From: Lactobacillus apis
Lineage (GTDB): Bacteria; Bacillota; Bacilli; Lactobacillales; Lactobacillaceae
Reading direction: 5' to 3'
Assembly (NCBI RefSeq): GCF_002837055.1
Contig: NZ_PDKP01000007.1
Coordinates: 7,781-51,946, forward strand
DNA length: 44,166 bases
Part shown: piece by piece, positions 13,601 to 21,906 of the stretch
Layout: every line of letters starts with the position of its first letter
Numbering within the stretch: position 1 is the stretch's first letter
Translations under genes and position numbers: made by a program
The notes under the pieces: generated by a model
The model's database searches: none
What the model saw: the letters and a program-made list of their open reading frames with translations, nothing else
Told to the model about the DNA's origin: nothing

Positions 13601-15893
13601 TGCTTGAATGACTGCCACCAAATTTATCCATCCAGTTTGCAGTAGCCGTATTTTTAAATATAAATGAATCTTCACTTCCAGTGCCTTCTATTGCAGCAAT
13701 ATCAAAATTAGTTTTATAGGTTATGGCATATTTATGATCAGTGCCGTTTTTCAGTTCGCCTTCAAATTCTACCTTAAAGCCATTGTCGGTTTTAGTAAAT
13801 GTATATTGATCTGAACTCAACGCTTTCCCTTCGGTTAGATCGATGATTCTGAAACTACCATCTACTAATTTTTGTCCTTTACTGAATGTGTCCTCCAAAT
13901 ACCAATTTTTCAGCAAATAGCCAGACTTATTAATTTGAATTTGCCATGGAATTTCATGAGTTACGTAGTTAATATCACCATCAATACTCTTAGCGATACT
14001 CTGCTGGTTTGCATCCCCTTTAATCTCATCTTTATGTCCAGTACCTTCACTCTCGTCACTATCTCCGATATCTGTTATGACAGAATTAGAAATTGGAGTA
14101 GTTTCGTCAACATAACCGTTCACTTTTGTTTGGTAGTCAATTCTAACTGGATAATCGATTTCCTTTAAAAACCTAATGATAAATCGGTGCGCATTAGATG
14201 AACTTTCTTCTATTACGTAATCGCTACCTTCTACCAAGGAATCGCCAATTATTTCGTCATCACCAGCACCAGTAAATGAAATCCTAAATAACTTAACGGA
14301 ATCTTTGACTAAAGAAAGCCTATCACACATTGTATCCGTAATCGTTGAGCCAGCGGGATGCTTCCTTTCATTGTAGTTGTATCTAACAATCCATTTATAT
14401 ATTTGATCATTACCTGTGGCAAACGGACCATTTTTTGTAATTGGTCGCTCATAATGGGCAGTGACGCTCGCTTCAGCAGAGGTGCTGGAAGTACCATCAT
14501 CAAGAATAGCACGGTTTTTGAATTCTACGTTTCCACCCTTCTCGGGTTTTCTATCCTCATCAATCATTGTTGTATAAACAACATGAAAGGCTTGATGAGT
14601 CTCTGCGTACTTTCCAATAAACTTAATGGTTTCAGTCGAACCAGATGAGATTCTTTTATAATCTACGCCTTCGGTTAATGGGTGATCCCTGTCAATATTT
14701 ACAATAGCACCAGTGCCATCTACAGTTTCTGGATAAATCTCAATACTCTTCAGACTTGTACCAGCAGGTACAATATCAACAAGCTCGGCATCCTTCATAT
14801 TACTTAAGGGACGATTAATATTGACTTCCCAAACTATTCCAGTTGGATTAGGTACTTTATTAACGTGACCGCTTTTATCTATAGCTTGATCATAATTTGG
14901 ACGAATACGAATTTCGCTTGGTCCAGCATTATCTTCATTTGGTGTTTGAATGACAACTACTCCAGGTTCAGTCCGCTTAAACTTTGTTGAATAACTGAAG
15001 CCACCTGCTATATCATGATCAGTTTCTACATTCTTGTTAAATTCAAGCCGTATTCTACCATCAGTGAAAACTTCATATGATCCATATTGACCTAGTTTTC
15101 CTATAAGTGGCCCAGTCCCTGGAAAAACCCGAATGGCATCCGGCAAGTTAAATTCGAAATAATCACCTTCTTCAATCACTCCGAATAGTTCTTCAGGAAG
15201 ACTCCAAGAATAATTTACCTCAACACTTGCATCAGCTGGTATGTTATCAAGGTCCGTGCATATGTGACCCTTGCTATCAATATATACAACTTTTACATCG
15301 TCAATAATGGTTGCAGGACTAATTCCCACTTTAGTTAATAAATCACGAATGTTTTGCTTGCCGCCATCACGTTTTATTTTTACTTCTTTAGCTTTATCAG
15401 CAGATTCAGATTCCTTTTCAGACTCTTCTGTTTCTTTAGTTGCATCTTCTTCTGATTCTGACTCATGCATTTTTAGCGGAGCCTTTAGTGTTTGAACACC
15501 ATTTGTAAGCATCAGATTATCATCTTTTAAATCTGAAGAGTCGAGTAAAACAGAAAGGATAATTGTTCCCTCAGTTCTAGGAGCAATCTTCATCTCTATT
15601 TTATTTTTGTTGATAACGTAATCAACTTTAGTTGACTCAGTTTCATTTTCTATTTTTACATCTTTAACGGTTGCGTCTTCGTTAAAGATCAACGTTTGGC
15701 TTTCTTCTGTCTGAGCTTTAAAAGAAAGGCTTATTTTCGCTTCAATCGTGTCTTTCTCATCTTTATCGACAGATAAAGAAGTTAACTGAAAGTCGCCTTG
15801 ATTTTCTACAGCAAAGACAACTGTCGGCATCATATACTGCAAGAGAACCATTAAACTCATAAAGCAAAATAGTGCCTTTTTAATTTTTTCCAT
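10629..15893 (-). CDS. large cell-wall-anchored adhesin with CnaB repeats and LPKTN sorting signal
   Basis: 1754 residues. A signal peptide (1 to about 28, ending VVFA) precedes an acidic Ser/Glu/Lys-rich linker near 140-175. Residues about 190-1060 hold several Ig-like adhesin modules of the collagen/fibrinogen-binding type. Six CnaB-like domains follow: about 1071, 1157, then four similar units starting at NYKGSA residues 1273, 1368, 1461 and 1554. Each has a VKTD-type lysine and ETKAPxGY glutamate that suit isopeptide bonds. A Pro-rich wall spanner (1654-1695, with a lone Cys1681) leads to LPKTN (1718-1722), a hydrophobic helix and a charged tail. Position 5 is Asn, not the usual Gly. The ATG follows GGAGAAGTG. 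Ligand unknown. Confidence 0.93.
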   Translation of the reverse strand: MEKIKKALFCFMSLMVLLQYMMPTVVFAVENQGDFQLTSLSVDKDEKDTIEAKISLSFKAQTEESQTLIFNEDATVKDVKIENETESTKVDYVINKNKIEMKIAPRTEGTIILSVLLDSSDLKDDNLMLTNGVQTLKAPLKMHESESEEDATKETEESEKESESADKAKEVKIKRDGGKQNIRDLLTKVGISPATIIDDVKVVYIDSKGHICTDLDNIPADASVEVNYSWSLPEELFGVIEEGDYFEFNLPDAIRVFPGTGPLIGKLGQYGSYEVFTDGRIRLEFNKNVETDHDIAGGFSYSTKFKRTEPGVVVIQTPNEDNAGPSEIRIRPNYDQAIDKSGHVNKVPNPTGIVWEVNINRPLSNMKDAELVDIVPAGTSLKSIEIYPETVDGTGAIVNIDRDHPLTEGVDYKRISSGSTETIKFIGKYAETHQAFHVVYTTMIDEDRKPEKGGNVEFKNRAILDDGTSSTSAEASVTAHYERPITKNGPFATGNDQIYKWIVRYNYNERKHPAGSTITDTMCDRLSLVKDSVKLFRISFTGAGDDEIIGDSLVEGSDYVIEESSSNAHRFIIRFLKEIDYPVRIDYQTKVNGYVDETTPISNSVITDIGDSDESEGTGHKDEIKGDANQQSIAKSIDGDINYVTHEIPWQIQINKSGYLLKNWYLEDTFSKGQKLVDGSFRIIDLTEGKALSSDQYTFTKTDNGFKVEFEGELKNGTDHKYAITYKTNFDIAAIEGTGSEDSFIFKNTATANWMDKFGGSHSSTDWVEFDPLQRFKYNGNKIGVYNAINKKITWTVAVNYRHQELKNATITDVIEAPQDYVAGSAKLYEATVNSNGTYTLGDQVGADLVEPTTALPTLQVNLPENSNKMYVLVFETSLAGKVINQQYYNNRAVFTTEGVSHNLNSSISPAHFGELLDKDGAQDPDDSGYVKWNLTVNASQSTLNNVKIVDTPSANQFISKDGIVIYGTIVDSAGNIEKDSSTVLAEGTDYKVDIETNNATGAQVVTIEFLKQITTSYIVEYRSLVLLDKLVDTVANSASISGMNEQTIVREKGKEIVVTSTSGNATGSKGSIKLIKEDLSGKKRLAGVHLQLWTINKKLEKNKLVREGVTDSKGELELGNLRVQEYLVVETEAPDGYTVSDELAKGKRIKVIKDEAGSTAKVVHIYNETTKVTFRKVSEPDEKGSKLPLKGAEFKVLDSNGKVIEGYENVVSGDEGIVTIEGLAPGKYQIVETKAPTGYKLDDKPRDFTVEKKDDGIIPPINLGDWENKRLNYKGSAKLLKTDSKGNPLAGAEFKVVDRDDNIVKSGLTSDANGVVLATSLAPGKYEFIETKAPEGYVINAAPVSFTISEEAKEDPAAIVTECELPNYKGSAQLVKTDSKGNPLAGAEFKLVDKDGKTVRENLVSSESGIVFVSDLAPGKYEFVETKAPAGYLLNAAPASFTISESAQGEPAVVEAKLVNYKGSAQLVKTDSKGTPLAGAEFKLVNKDGEIVQENLVSSDKGIVFVTDLTPGKYQFIETKAPTGYVINSTPTDFIISESAQGEPIAVEAKLVNYKGSAQLVKTDSNGKPLAGAAFKVVDADGKTVLDKLVSSDKGIVSVSDLAPGKYQFIETKAPKGYYLNSNPVDFTIDKEAAGEPGLVRAGNLVNMEIKNDTPEWPSNPETPSAPDEPDSPDNPEKPCIPTDPGKPSIPDNPTTAKTVYDKRYNKKTRHDTSQKLPKTNYQNTLWLTILGLVILMLVVLVIYRNKKADQAE
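10953..12077 (-). repeat. four tandem 279-285-bp repeats coding CnaB units
   Basis: Units at 11793-12077, 11514-11792, 11235-11513 and 10953-11234 each begin with NYKGSA codons and encode 93-95 residues. The middle units are nearly identical at DNA level (for example the shared stretch around 11215-11235 and 11495-11515). Homologous recombination could change copy number. Confidence 0.85.
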
Positions 15894-16315
15894 ATTAAAT
15901 TACACTTCTCCATATTTTTATATTTCAAAAAAAATAATGACTATACTATTAAATGAAAATTTCTATAAAATGTCTTACAAGCAGTAGGTATAGTAACAAC
16001 TACACCAAATTAAATAACATATATCATATAATTATTTATTTAATCATTACTTTTTATGATTATATATTATGGTAACTTTTGCGTCAACATAGCATTTATA
16101 AGCTAAATAACAAACTATAAAAATAAAATAACGTAGCATTACAGCAGGAACTATCGCTTCTTTGTTTTATATCTATATGTGAACCGATTTTTATAAATAA
16201 CAGTTAAATGTAATTTTACTCATCTATAATCAAATTATATTTTTTATTAATGACACATAGAATTCATGTATATTATACTAGTATACTTCTTTTTTCAAAA
16301 CTTGAGAAAAGAAAT
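15894..16315. other. AT-rich intergenic region upstream of the adhesin gene
   Basis: The stretch is visibly richer in A and T than its surroundings and holds no convincing gene. It contains the adhesin promoter, a possible leader hairpin (GGTGTAG 16006-16000 with CTATACC 15993-15987 on the minus strand), and a perfect 12-base palindrome TATACTAGTATA at 16274-16285 of unknown role. A 40-codon plus-strand frame at 15953 has no ribosome binding site and was rejected. Confidence 0.6.
16059..16087 (-). promoter_or_regulatory. promoter of the adhesin gene
   Basis: Minus strand TTGACG (16082-16087), 17-base spacer, TATAAT (16059-16064). It is close to consensus, and the predicted leader is about 160 nt, which is long. 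Confidence 0.65.
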
Positions 16316-16343
16316 AAGCTGGAACTATAATTGGTTCCAGCTT
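16311..16343 (-). terminator. terminator after the DUF6176 gene
   Basis: AAGCTGGAAC (16316-16325) and GTTCCAGCTT (16334-16343) form a perfect 10-bp stem. The minus-strand RNA continues into a U-rich stretch (TATTTCTTTTC). Confidence 0.75.
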
Positions 16344-16364
16344 TGAATATTTATCTATGCATTA

Positions 16365-16712
16365 CTACATATTTTCTTCAATTTTAGGTGCAAGCAAACT
16401 TTGCATCAAGGTCATATCAACAGGGCGATACGTACTATCAATGCACTCTTCCCAATACTCTAGGTGCTTTTTATCAATATAGCTCTCCGAGTCTTCAACT
16501 GCATTACCATTTTCACCTTGAATTGAGTACCAGTAAAAGTACATATAGCCATCGGCATTTTCTTCTTTAAAAACGGTTTCAACAAACATTTTCTCACTTG
16601 GCATCGTTGCAACTGTATCAGCATGATTATCATTTAGGAATTTCATCCACTCTTCAGCCCTTTGTTCTTTACCTTTTTTAATTCTAAAGCGAGTTAATTC
16701 TATTTGTACCAT
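16365..16712 (-). CDS. DUF6176-family protein
   Basis: 115 residues, soluble, no signal peptide. The start ELTRFRIKKGKEQRAEEWM and the core KMFVETVFKEENADG..MYFYWYSIQG resemble DUF6176 proteins, which look like small ferredoxin-like (dimeric alpha-beta) folds. Function is unknown. The ATG follows GGAGATAG. The gene starts only 25 bases behind the rpsI terminator, leaving no room for a promoter between them, so expression may depend on readthrough. It has its own terminator at 16311-16343. Confidence 0.75.
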   Translation of the reverse strand: MVQIELTRFRIKKGKEQRAEEWMKFLNDNHADTVATMPSEKMFVETVFKEENADGYMYFYWYSIQGENGNAVEDSESYIDKKHLEYWEECIDSTYRPVDMTLMQSLLAPKIEENM

Positions 16713-16736
16713 TATCTATCTCCAAAAAATTACAAC

Positions 16737-16773
16737 AAAAAAGCACTTACTGTAGTTTAGTAAGTGCTTTTTT
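16737..16773. terminator. terminator of the rplM-rpsI operon
   Basis: A 15-bp perfect stem, AAAAAAGCACTTACT (16737-16751) with AGTAAGTGCTTTTTT (16759-16773) and a 7-base loop. The T tract works for leftward transcription after rpsI. Confidence 0.88.
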
Positions 16774-16824
16774 ATTTTAAGCTCTGCAATCTTACGGCAA
16801 AACGTTAATAAATATGAAATATAA

Positions 16825-17220
16825 TTAACGCTTACTGAATTGTGAAGCTTTACGAGCTTTCTTAAGACCTGGTTTCTTACGTTCAACCATTCTTGGATCA
16901 CGAGTTAAGAAACCTGCCTTCTTCAATGGACCACGGAAATCTGGGTCTACTTCAAGAAGAGCACGAGCAATACCTAAACGGATCGCACCAGCTTGACCTG
17001 AGAATCCACCACCATTTACGTTAACTTTAACGTCATATTGGTTGTCAGTTTCTGTTAAAGTCAATGGTTGCTTCAAGTCCTTAACTAAGTTAGGGAATGG
17101 AATGTATTCATCAATGTCTTTGTTGTTAACAGTAATTTTACCACTGCCTGGTACTAAACGTACACGCGCAACTGAATTCTTGCGACGGCCAGTACCTGCA
17201 TATGCAACTTGTTGTGCCAT
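16825..17220 (-). CDS. rpsI: 30S ribosomal protein S9
   Basis: 131 residues, full length. It begins with the family block [19 protein letters not shown], has the [21 protein letters not shown] core, and ends in the conserved QFSKR tail that reaches the P-site tRNA. It lies 13 bases behind rplM in the usual L13-S9 operon and ends at a strong terminator. Confidence 0.98.
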   Translation of the reverse strand: MAQQVAYAGTGRRKNSVARVRLVPGSGKITVNNKDIDEYIPFPNLVKDLKQPLTLTETDNQYDVKVNVNGGGFSGQAGAIRLGIARALLEVDPDFRGPLKKAGFLTRDPRMVERKKPGLKKARKASQFSKR

Positions 17221-17233
17221 TTAATTTAACCTC

Positions 17234-17677
17234 CTAGATTAATTTGTTAATGTCTAATTTTTCAGGCTTTTGTGCTTCATGCTTGTGGTCTTCACCAGCA
17301 TAAACATGCATCTTCATGAATTCTTGGTGACCAAGAGTGTTCTTTGGAAGCATTCCCTTAACTGACAATTCAACTAATCTAACTGGGTTGTTGGCAAGTA
17401 AGTCACCTGCTGGAGTAGCTTTTAAGCCACCAAGATGAGAAGAGTGGTGGTAGTAAATCTTGTCAGTAGCCTTTTTACCAGTCAACTTAAGCTTAGCAGC
17501 GTTGATAATAATAACGTTGTCACCAGTGTCAACGTTTGGTGTATATTGAGGCTTGTTTTTACCTCTTAAAATAGTTGCTACTGCAGTAGACAGACGACCT
17601 AAAGATACGTCTGTTGCGTCAATAACATACCACTTACGTTCAATTTCATTAGGTTTTGCTAATTGTGTAGTACGCAA
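17234..17677 (-). CDS. rplM: 50S ribosomal protein L13
   Basis: 147 residues from a TTG at 17677 (peptide start [20 protein letters not shown]). The TTG is chosen because GGAGG precedes it by 7 bases. A longer in-frame ATG at 17740 would lie within or ahead of the mRNA start (about 17746). Core [12 protein letters not shown] and the [18 protein letters not shown]-terminal block are typical. First gene of the rplM-rpsI operon, with a leader of about 69 nt that may be regulatory. Confidence 0.96.
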   Translation of the reverse strand: MRTTQLAKPNEIERKWYVIDATDVSLGRLSTAVATILRGKNKPQYTPNVDTGDNVIIINAAKLKLTGKKATDKIYYHHSSHLGGLKATPAGDLLANNPVRLVELSVKGMLPKNTLGHQEFMKMHVYAGEDHKHEAQKPEKLDINKLI

Positions 17678-17746
17678 TTTAATTTCCTCCGTTAATACGT
17701 TGTTTGAAAACAATAAGATTCCGGGGCCTATCGTGGACAAACATAC
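17678..17746 (-). promoter_or_regulatory. candidate L13 autoregulatory leader
   Basis: The predicted leader of about 69 nt contains a C- and G-rich part (GATAGGCCCCGGAATC) and a TTGTTT/AAACAA pairing just before the GGAGG site. An L13 leader RNA is known upstream of rplM in many Firmicutes. I could not verify that the fold matches it. Confidence 0.35.
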
Positions 17747-17752
17747 TTAAAT

Positions 17753-17781
17753 AGAATACGTCTATTTGAGCAGTTTGTCAA
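17753..17781 (-). promoter_or_regulatory. promoter of rplM-rpsI
   Basis: Minus strand TTGACA (17776-17781), 17-base spacer, TATTCT (17753-17758). It is a perfect -35 and close -10, lying in the gap directly after truA, so rplM-rpsI can be transcribed apart from the ecf-truA operon. Confidence 0.82.
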
Positions 17782-17783
17782 TA

Positions 17784-18569
17784 TTAATCCTTGTCCAGTC
17801 GATATTTTTTGGGGATATCTTCATAAAAAACATGGTATAAAAATAGACCATTTGCTTGTGCAGTTTCTCTGACCTGTTCCCGATCTTTTGCCTCAATTAC
17901 TCTAGGAAGATCATCCACCGGTCTTTTCCCATTGCCAATCTCTAATAAAGTTGCAACAAGAATTCGCACCATATTGTACAAAAAGCCGGAGCAAATAAAA
18001 TCAAAAACAATTTCGTTTTCTTGCTCATCTTTTTGAATATTAACATAATACATTGTCCGTACTTTATTCTTTATTTGTCCTCCACTTGCAGCGAAACTAG
18101 TAAAATCATGAGTACCAATTAGGTCAGTAGCAGCCTGCTGCATCTTTTTCAAATTAACTGGATACGGATAATGTCCTGTATAAAAACGTTTGAATGGATC
18201 AACAAAGCGATCTAAGCTAACGTGATAGCGATACCATTTACCTTTTGCACTATAGCGAACATGAAAACTTTCATCAACTATTTCACATTCTTTAAAAACA
18301 ATATCGAGAGGCATAATTGAATTAAGAGCACGAATCATTCTTTCTGGCGGAATTCTTGTTCCCGGATAATCGAAATGAATAACCTGTCCTAATGCATGAA
18401 CCCCAGAATCTGTTCTGCCTGAGCCTTCAATTGGAACATCTTGTCCCTTCGTCATTTTTTTCAAAGCTGCTTCAATTGTTCCTTGCACCGTTCTCTGATT
18501 GGGTTGAGATTGAAAGCCATGAAACAAGTGACCGTCATAGGCCAAAGTCATCTTATATCTAGTAGTCAT
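17784..18569 (-). CDS. truA: tRNA pseudouridine(38-40) synthase TruA
   Basis: 261 residues, full length. The catalytic motif [14 protein letters not shown] contains the active Asp, and the family segments YRYHVS and [10 protein letters not shown]-like ([11 protein letters not shown]) are present. It isomerises U38-U40 in the anticodon arm of tRNAs. It overlaps ecfT by one base (TAATG) and is the last gene of ecfA1-ecfA2-ecfT-truA, a standard arrangement in lactobacilli. No terminator was found between it and the rplM promoter. Confidence 0.97.
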   Translation of the reverse strand: MTTRYKMTLAYDGHLFHGFQSQPNQRTVQGTIEAALKKMTKGQDVPIEGSGRTDSGVHALGQVIHFDYPGTRIPPERMIRALNSIMPLDIVFKECEIVDESFHVRYSAKGKWYRYHVSLDRFVDPFKRFYTGHYPYPVNLKKMQQAATDLIGTHDFTSFAASGGQIKNKVRTMYYVNIQKDEQENEIVFDFICSGFLYNMVRILVATLLEIGNGKRPVDDLPRVIEAKDREQVRETAQANGLFLYHVFYEDIPKKYRLDKD

Positions 18570-19366
18570 TAATGTGTCCTAAAAACTAATAACAGTACAA
18601 TTAAAATAGCAAAGTAGCCCAAATTCACTAAGTCATATTTTGACCACTTTAAAACGCGAAACTTGGTTCTACCGTCATCTCCGCGATAACCACGTGACTC
18701 CATTGCCGTCGACAGATCAATCGCAGTTTCAAGCGAACTAATGAACAGTGGTACTAAAAGCGGTGTTACAGCTTTAGCCCTGGTAATTAATCCACCATTA
18801 TTAAAGTCCGCTCCCCGCGATCTCTGCGCATTCATGATTTTAAATGTTTCATCAAATAATGTTGGAACAAAACGCAACGCAATCGACATAACCAAAGCAA
18901 TTTTATCAACAGGAACCTTTATTAGCTTCAGCGGTGTCAAGATCCATTCAATTGCATCAGCAATTTCAAGTGGCATAGTTGTAACCGTCATAACGGTTGA
19001 AATTAAAATAATTACCGTAAAGCGAATAAAAATGAATATCGCATTCTCAATACCATAGCTTGAAACTGCAAATATTGTCCATCGCCAATATACTTTGCCT
19101 CCCACAGTAAAAAAGAGCTGCAAAAAGGAAGTAAATAGTATCAACCATATTAACGGTTTGACACCATCCCAAAAAATCTTTGGCTTTAACTTAGTAGCAG
19201 CAACAGCAACTAAGCTAAATACTGTAACAATTAAATAAGAAAGAGGGTTATTCGCCATAAAAACAATCAGAATAAAAAAGATAGTGGCTAGTAATTTACC
19301 GCGTGGATCCATTTTATAAACCAGCGAGTTACCAGAAATATAGCGCCCAATTAAAATTTTACTCAC
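18569..19366 (-). CDS. ecfT: energy-coupling factor transporter transmembrane protein EcfT
   Basis: About 265 residues with roughly five to six membrane helices. Two Ala-Arg-Gly-type coupling motifs occur, QRSRGADF and ESRGYRG, which bind the EcfA ATPases. EcfT links ATP hydrolysis to interchangeable S-components that bind vitamins or metals. The start is GTG at 19366 (MSKILIGRY), 9 bases after AAGGGG. A GTG at 19372, abutting the ecfA2 stop, would add two residues and is too close to the binding site. No S-component lies in the window. Confidence 0.95.
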   Translation of the reverse strand: MSKILIGRYISGNSLVYKMDPRGKLLATIFFILIVFMANNPLSYLIVTVFSLVAVAATKLKPKIFWDGVKPLIWLILFTSFLQLFFTVGGKVYWRWTIFAVSSYGIENAIFIFIRFTVIILISTVMTVTTMPLEIADAIEWILTPLKLIKVPVDKIALVMSIALRFVPTLFDETFKIMNAQRSRGADFNNGGLITRAKAVTPLLVPLFISSLETAIDLSTAMESRGYRGDDGRTKFRVLKWSKYDLVNLGYFAILIVLLLVFRTH

Positions 19367-19372
19367 GCACAC

Positions 19373-20218
19373 TCACCCCTTTAAATTCTTTTCTATTTCT
19401 TTTACCAAATCGCGTTTTGTTAACGGTGGCTTAGCAAAAGTGAAATTTTCCAGCTGTGCAGCGAAAAGTGAAGCCTTGGGTTCTTCTAAATGATGTTCTT
19501 CAAGCCACGCACGGTTTTTAAATACTTGGTCAGGGCAATCATGCATCAATAGCTTACCATGCTCCAAGACAAGAACGTCGTCAGCATAATTAGCTACATC
19601 ATCCATATTATGTGTAACCAAAATAATAGTATGACCAGCTTTTTGATATTCAGAAAACAAATTCATCATCTGCTTACGTGCACGTGGATCAAGACCAGCT
19701 GCGGGTTCATCAAGGCATAAAATATCTGGTTCATAGGCCATTACACCTGCAATTGCCACACGACGCATCTGTCCGCCGGAAAGTTCAAAGGGAGAGCGTT
19801 CACTAATTTCATCAGGTAAACCAACCTTATTTAGCCACGAACGTGCACTTTCTTTAGCTTCCTCTTCACTAAAACCAAAGTTTTTTGGTCCAAATGCTAT
19901 ATCATCAAGTACAGTATTTTCAAACAACTGCGACTCTGGAAATTGGAATACTAAACTAACATGTTTACGAAGTTGTTTTAGGTTCTTGTTGGAAGTTTCA
20001 GGTGTTATCGTTGTTCCTGCAATTTCAATTTGTCCTTCGGTAGGCTTAAGCAACGCATTAAAATGTTGCATCAGCGTGGACTTACCACTTCCAGTATGCC
20101 CTATAATTGCAGTAAAGGAGCCCTCCTTTAACTCGAAGCTAATATCATCAAGTCCTTTTTTCTCTAGTGGTGAGCCTGGTGAATATGTATATCCTACTTT
20201 TTCGAATTTAATTGACAT
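19373..20218 (-). CDS. ecfA2: energy-coupling factor ATPase EcfA2
   Basis: 281 residues. Walker [11 protein letters not shown]-loop [10 protein letters not shown], signature LSGGQMRR (the EcfA' variant with Met-Arg-Arg), Walker [13 protein letters not shown], and H-loop VTHNMDD. It forms a heterodimer with EcfA1 to drive the ECF module. Its start overlaps the end of ecfA1 by 25 bases in another frame, and its stop abuts the ecfT start. Confidence 0.96.
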   Translation of the reverse strand: MSIKFEKVGYTYSPGSPLEKKGLDDISFELKEGSFTAIIGHTGSGKSTLMQHFNALLKPTEGQIEIAGTTITPETSNKNLKQLRKHVSLVFQFPESQLFENTVLDDIAFGPKNFGFSEEEAKESARSWLNKVGLPDEISERSPFELSGGQMRRVAIAGVMAYEPDILCLDEPAAGLDPRARKQMMNLFSEYQKAGHTIILVTHNMDDVANYADDVLVLEHGKLLMHDCPDQVFKNRAWLEEHHLEEPKASLFAAQLENFTFAKPPLTKRDLVKEIEKNLKG

Positions 20219-21045
20219 AAGTACTTAATCAACTCTTTTTCTGAATTAACTTGTTCTGGTATTGGAAATTCATCCTCGAGTAATGCCTGTTTTACTTGCA
20301 TATAAAAAGGAATATCTAAACCAATTTCTTTTAACAACTTGGCTTGTGCGAATACATCTTTAGGAGTGCCCTGGGTAATTAAATGACCGTCGTCCATGAC
20401 AATCACATTATCTGCCAAGCTTGCTTCATCGATATCATGTGTAATTGCAATAACCGTTAAATTGTAATCATCCTGCATCTGATGAACTGTCTTTAAAATC
20501 CGATCTCTGCCTTCAGGATCAAGCATTGAAGTTGCCTCATCCAAAATAATTACTTTTGGCCTAATTGCAATAATACCGGCAATTGCTACCCGCTGCTTTT
20601 GACCGCCTGATAAGTTAGCTGGCTCAGTATGTGTATAATCCGTCATTCCCACAGCTTTAATTGCTTCTGGAACAAGCTTTACCATTTCCGACCGGGGTAC
20701 GCCTCGATTTTCCAATCCAAAGGCTACATCATCAGCAACTGTTGCCCCTACAAATTGATTATCGGGATTCTGAAAAACTACCCCAACTTTATTTCTAATG
20801 TCCCAGACAGAATCATCAGTTAGTTTTGTTCCATCAACTTCGATAAATGAGTCTTCATTTTCATTCGGAACTAATAAGCCATTTATTAAACGGACGATTG
20901 TCGATTTACCACTTCCGTTATGACCGATAATTGATGTCCAAGATCCTCTCGGAATCTCAAAGCTAAGTTGATCAATAGCAGGCGAATCAGACTCAGGATA
21001 CGTGAAGCTGATATTTTTGATTTTTATAATATTATCTATTGTCAT
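20194..21045 (-). CDS. ecfA1: energy-coupling factor ATPase EcfA1
   Basis: 283 residues. Walker [10 protein letters not shown] at 41-49, Q-loop [10 protein letters not shown], signature LSGGQKQR, Walker [14 protein letters not shown]-loop ITHDIDEA. Partner of EcfA2 in the ECF transporter motor. First gene of the ecfA1-ecfA2-ecfT-truA operon. The ATG follows GAAAGGTGA and the candidate promoter lies about 22 bases further upstream. Confidence 0.96.
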   Translation of the reverse strand: MTIDNIIKIKNISFTYPESDSPAIDQLSFEIPRGSWTSIIGHNGSGKSTIVRLINGLLVPNENEDSFIEVDGTKLTDDSVWDIRNKVGVVFQNPDNQFVGATVADDVAFGLENRGVPRSEMVKLVPEAIKAVGMTDYTHTEPANLSGGQKQRVAIAGIIAIRPKVIILDEATSMLDPEGRDRILKTVHQMQDDYNLTVIAITHDIDEASLADNVIVMDDGHLITQGTPKDVFAQAKLLKEIGLDIPFYMQVKQALLEDEFPIPEQVNSEKELIKYLCQLNSKK

Positions 21046-21073
21046 GATTTCACCTTTCTCACAGTATGATTTA

Positions 21074-21082
21074 ATTGTACCA
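21074..21082 (-). promoter_or_regulatory. extended -10 promoter element of the ecf operon
   Basis: Minus strand TGGTACAAT (21074-21082) is an extended -10 (TGn-TACAAT). No good -35 is visible at 17 bases. Position, about 30 bases before the ecfA1 ATG, fits. Confidence 0.4.
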
Positions 21083-21313
21083 AAAAATAACTAAAATTCT
21101 TCGATGATCATGCTTTTTTATTTTTCTCTTTAAGACTATTAATCACATATTTCGCTAGATGATTATCAGTTCACCTGTTTCACACCGCATAACGTTATTG
21201 GTAAACTTTTTACTTTGTAATTCTATCTTTAAGAGTTAAATTTTCTATTACTGTATCTATTATAATAACTTACGGCTAAGGTGAAAACTAGACATTCAAA
21301 AAGATGATTTTTA
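21083..21313. other. intergenic stretch between the alpha operon terminator and the ecf promoter
   Basis: No gene, repeat or strong hairpin was seen here. It is AT-rich and contains short palindromes such as ATGATCAT near 21102-21109. Confidence 0.5.
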
Positions 21314-21357
21314 AAAATAAAAATCCTGCTGATAGCTTAAGCAAGCTGACTCAGCAG
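21314..21357 (-). terminator. terminator of the rpsJ-rplQ cluster
   Basis: CTGCTGA (21326-21332) pairs with TCAGCAG (21351-21357), with a nested AGCTT/AAGCT stem. The minus-strand RNA continues as GATTTTTATTTTT. It lies about 140 bases after rplQ. Confidence 0.8.
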
Positions 21358-21467
21358 AATAAAAAAGAGCAAAAAAAATCACCCATGAGGAGGGATAATT
21401 TACTTATCTAAGCTAGACTAAACTTTCGTCATCATCTTAACGCTTATTCTCACTCTCACGGGTAATT

Positions 21468-21483
21468 CTTAATAGCTATTAAG
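21468..21483. other. perfect 16-base palindrome behind rplQ
   Basis: CTTAATAGCTATTAAG lies 13 bases after the rplQ stop. It has no U tract, so it is not a terminator by itself; an RNA end-processing or protein site is possible. Confidence 0.3.
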
Positions 21484-21496
21484 TTGGTTATCTAAA

Positions 21497-21880
21497 TTAA
21501 ACTAATTCTAGAATAACCATTGGAGCTGCATCGCCTCTACGAGGTTTAGCCAACTTCATAATTCTGGTGTAACCACCATTACGGTCTTTATAACGAGGTG
21601 CAATATCGCTGAAAAGCTTTTGCAATGCTGATTTTACAACAACTGCATCTTTTTCTTCTTGAATATCAGCAACTTCATTACGTACGTAACGAGCAGCTCT
21701 TCTTTTTGCAGCTAAGTCACCACGCTTGCCTAAAGTAATCATCTTTTCGGCAGTTTTGCGAACTTCCTTAGCACGTGTTTCAGTAGTAACAATACGTTCG
21801 TTCATGATCAATTGAGTGGTCATTTCTCTAAGCATTGCTTTTCTTTGTGCACTATCGCGACCTAATTTACGGTATGCCAT
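21497..21880 (-). CDS. rplQ: 50S ribosomal protein L17
   Basis: 127 residues, full length. Starts [24 protein letters not shown], the family N-terminus, and ends [14 protein letters not shown]. Last gene of the alpha operon (infA-rpmJ-rpsM-rpsK-rpoA-rplQ), 26 bases behind rpoA. The cluster terminator lies downstream at 21314-21357. Confidence 0.98.
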   Translation of the reverse strand: MAYRKLGRDSAQRKAMLREMTTQLIMNERIVTTETRAKEVRKTAEKMITLGKRGDLAAKRRAARYVRNEVADIQEEKDAVVVKSALQKLFSDIAPRYKDRNGGYTRIMKLAKPRRGDAAPMVILELV

Positions 21881-21906
21881 CAGTTTACCTCCTTTTATTT
21901 GTTAGG

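Noticed and set aside
15953-16078. A 40-codon plus-strand frame starting MKISIKCLTSS in the AT-rich gap upstream of the adhesin
   Set aside because: No ribosome binding site, no terminator behind it, composition explained by AT-rich DNA, and it is antisense to the adhesin leader and promoter.
17678-17740. Longer L13 start at an upstream ATG (17740)
   Set aside because: It would add 21 residues absent from the family, has no binding site and lies only about 6 bases from the predicted mRNA start.
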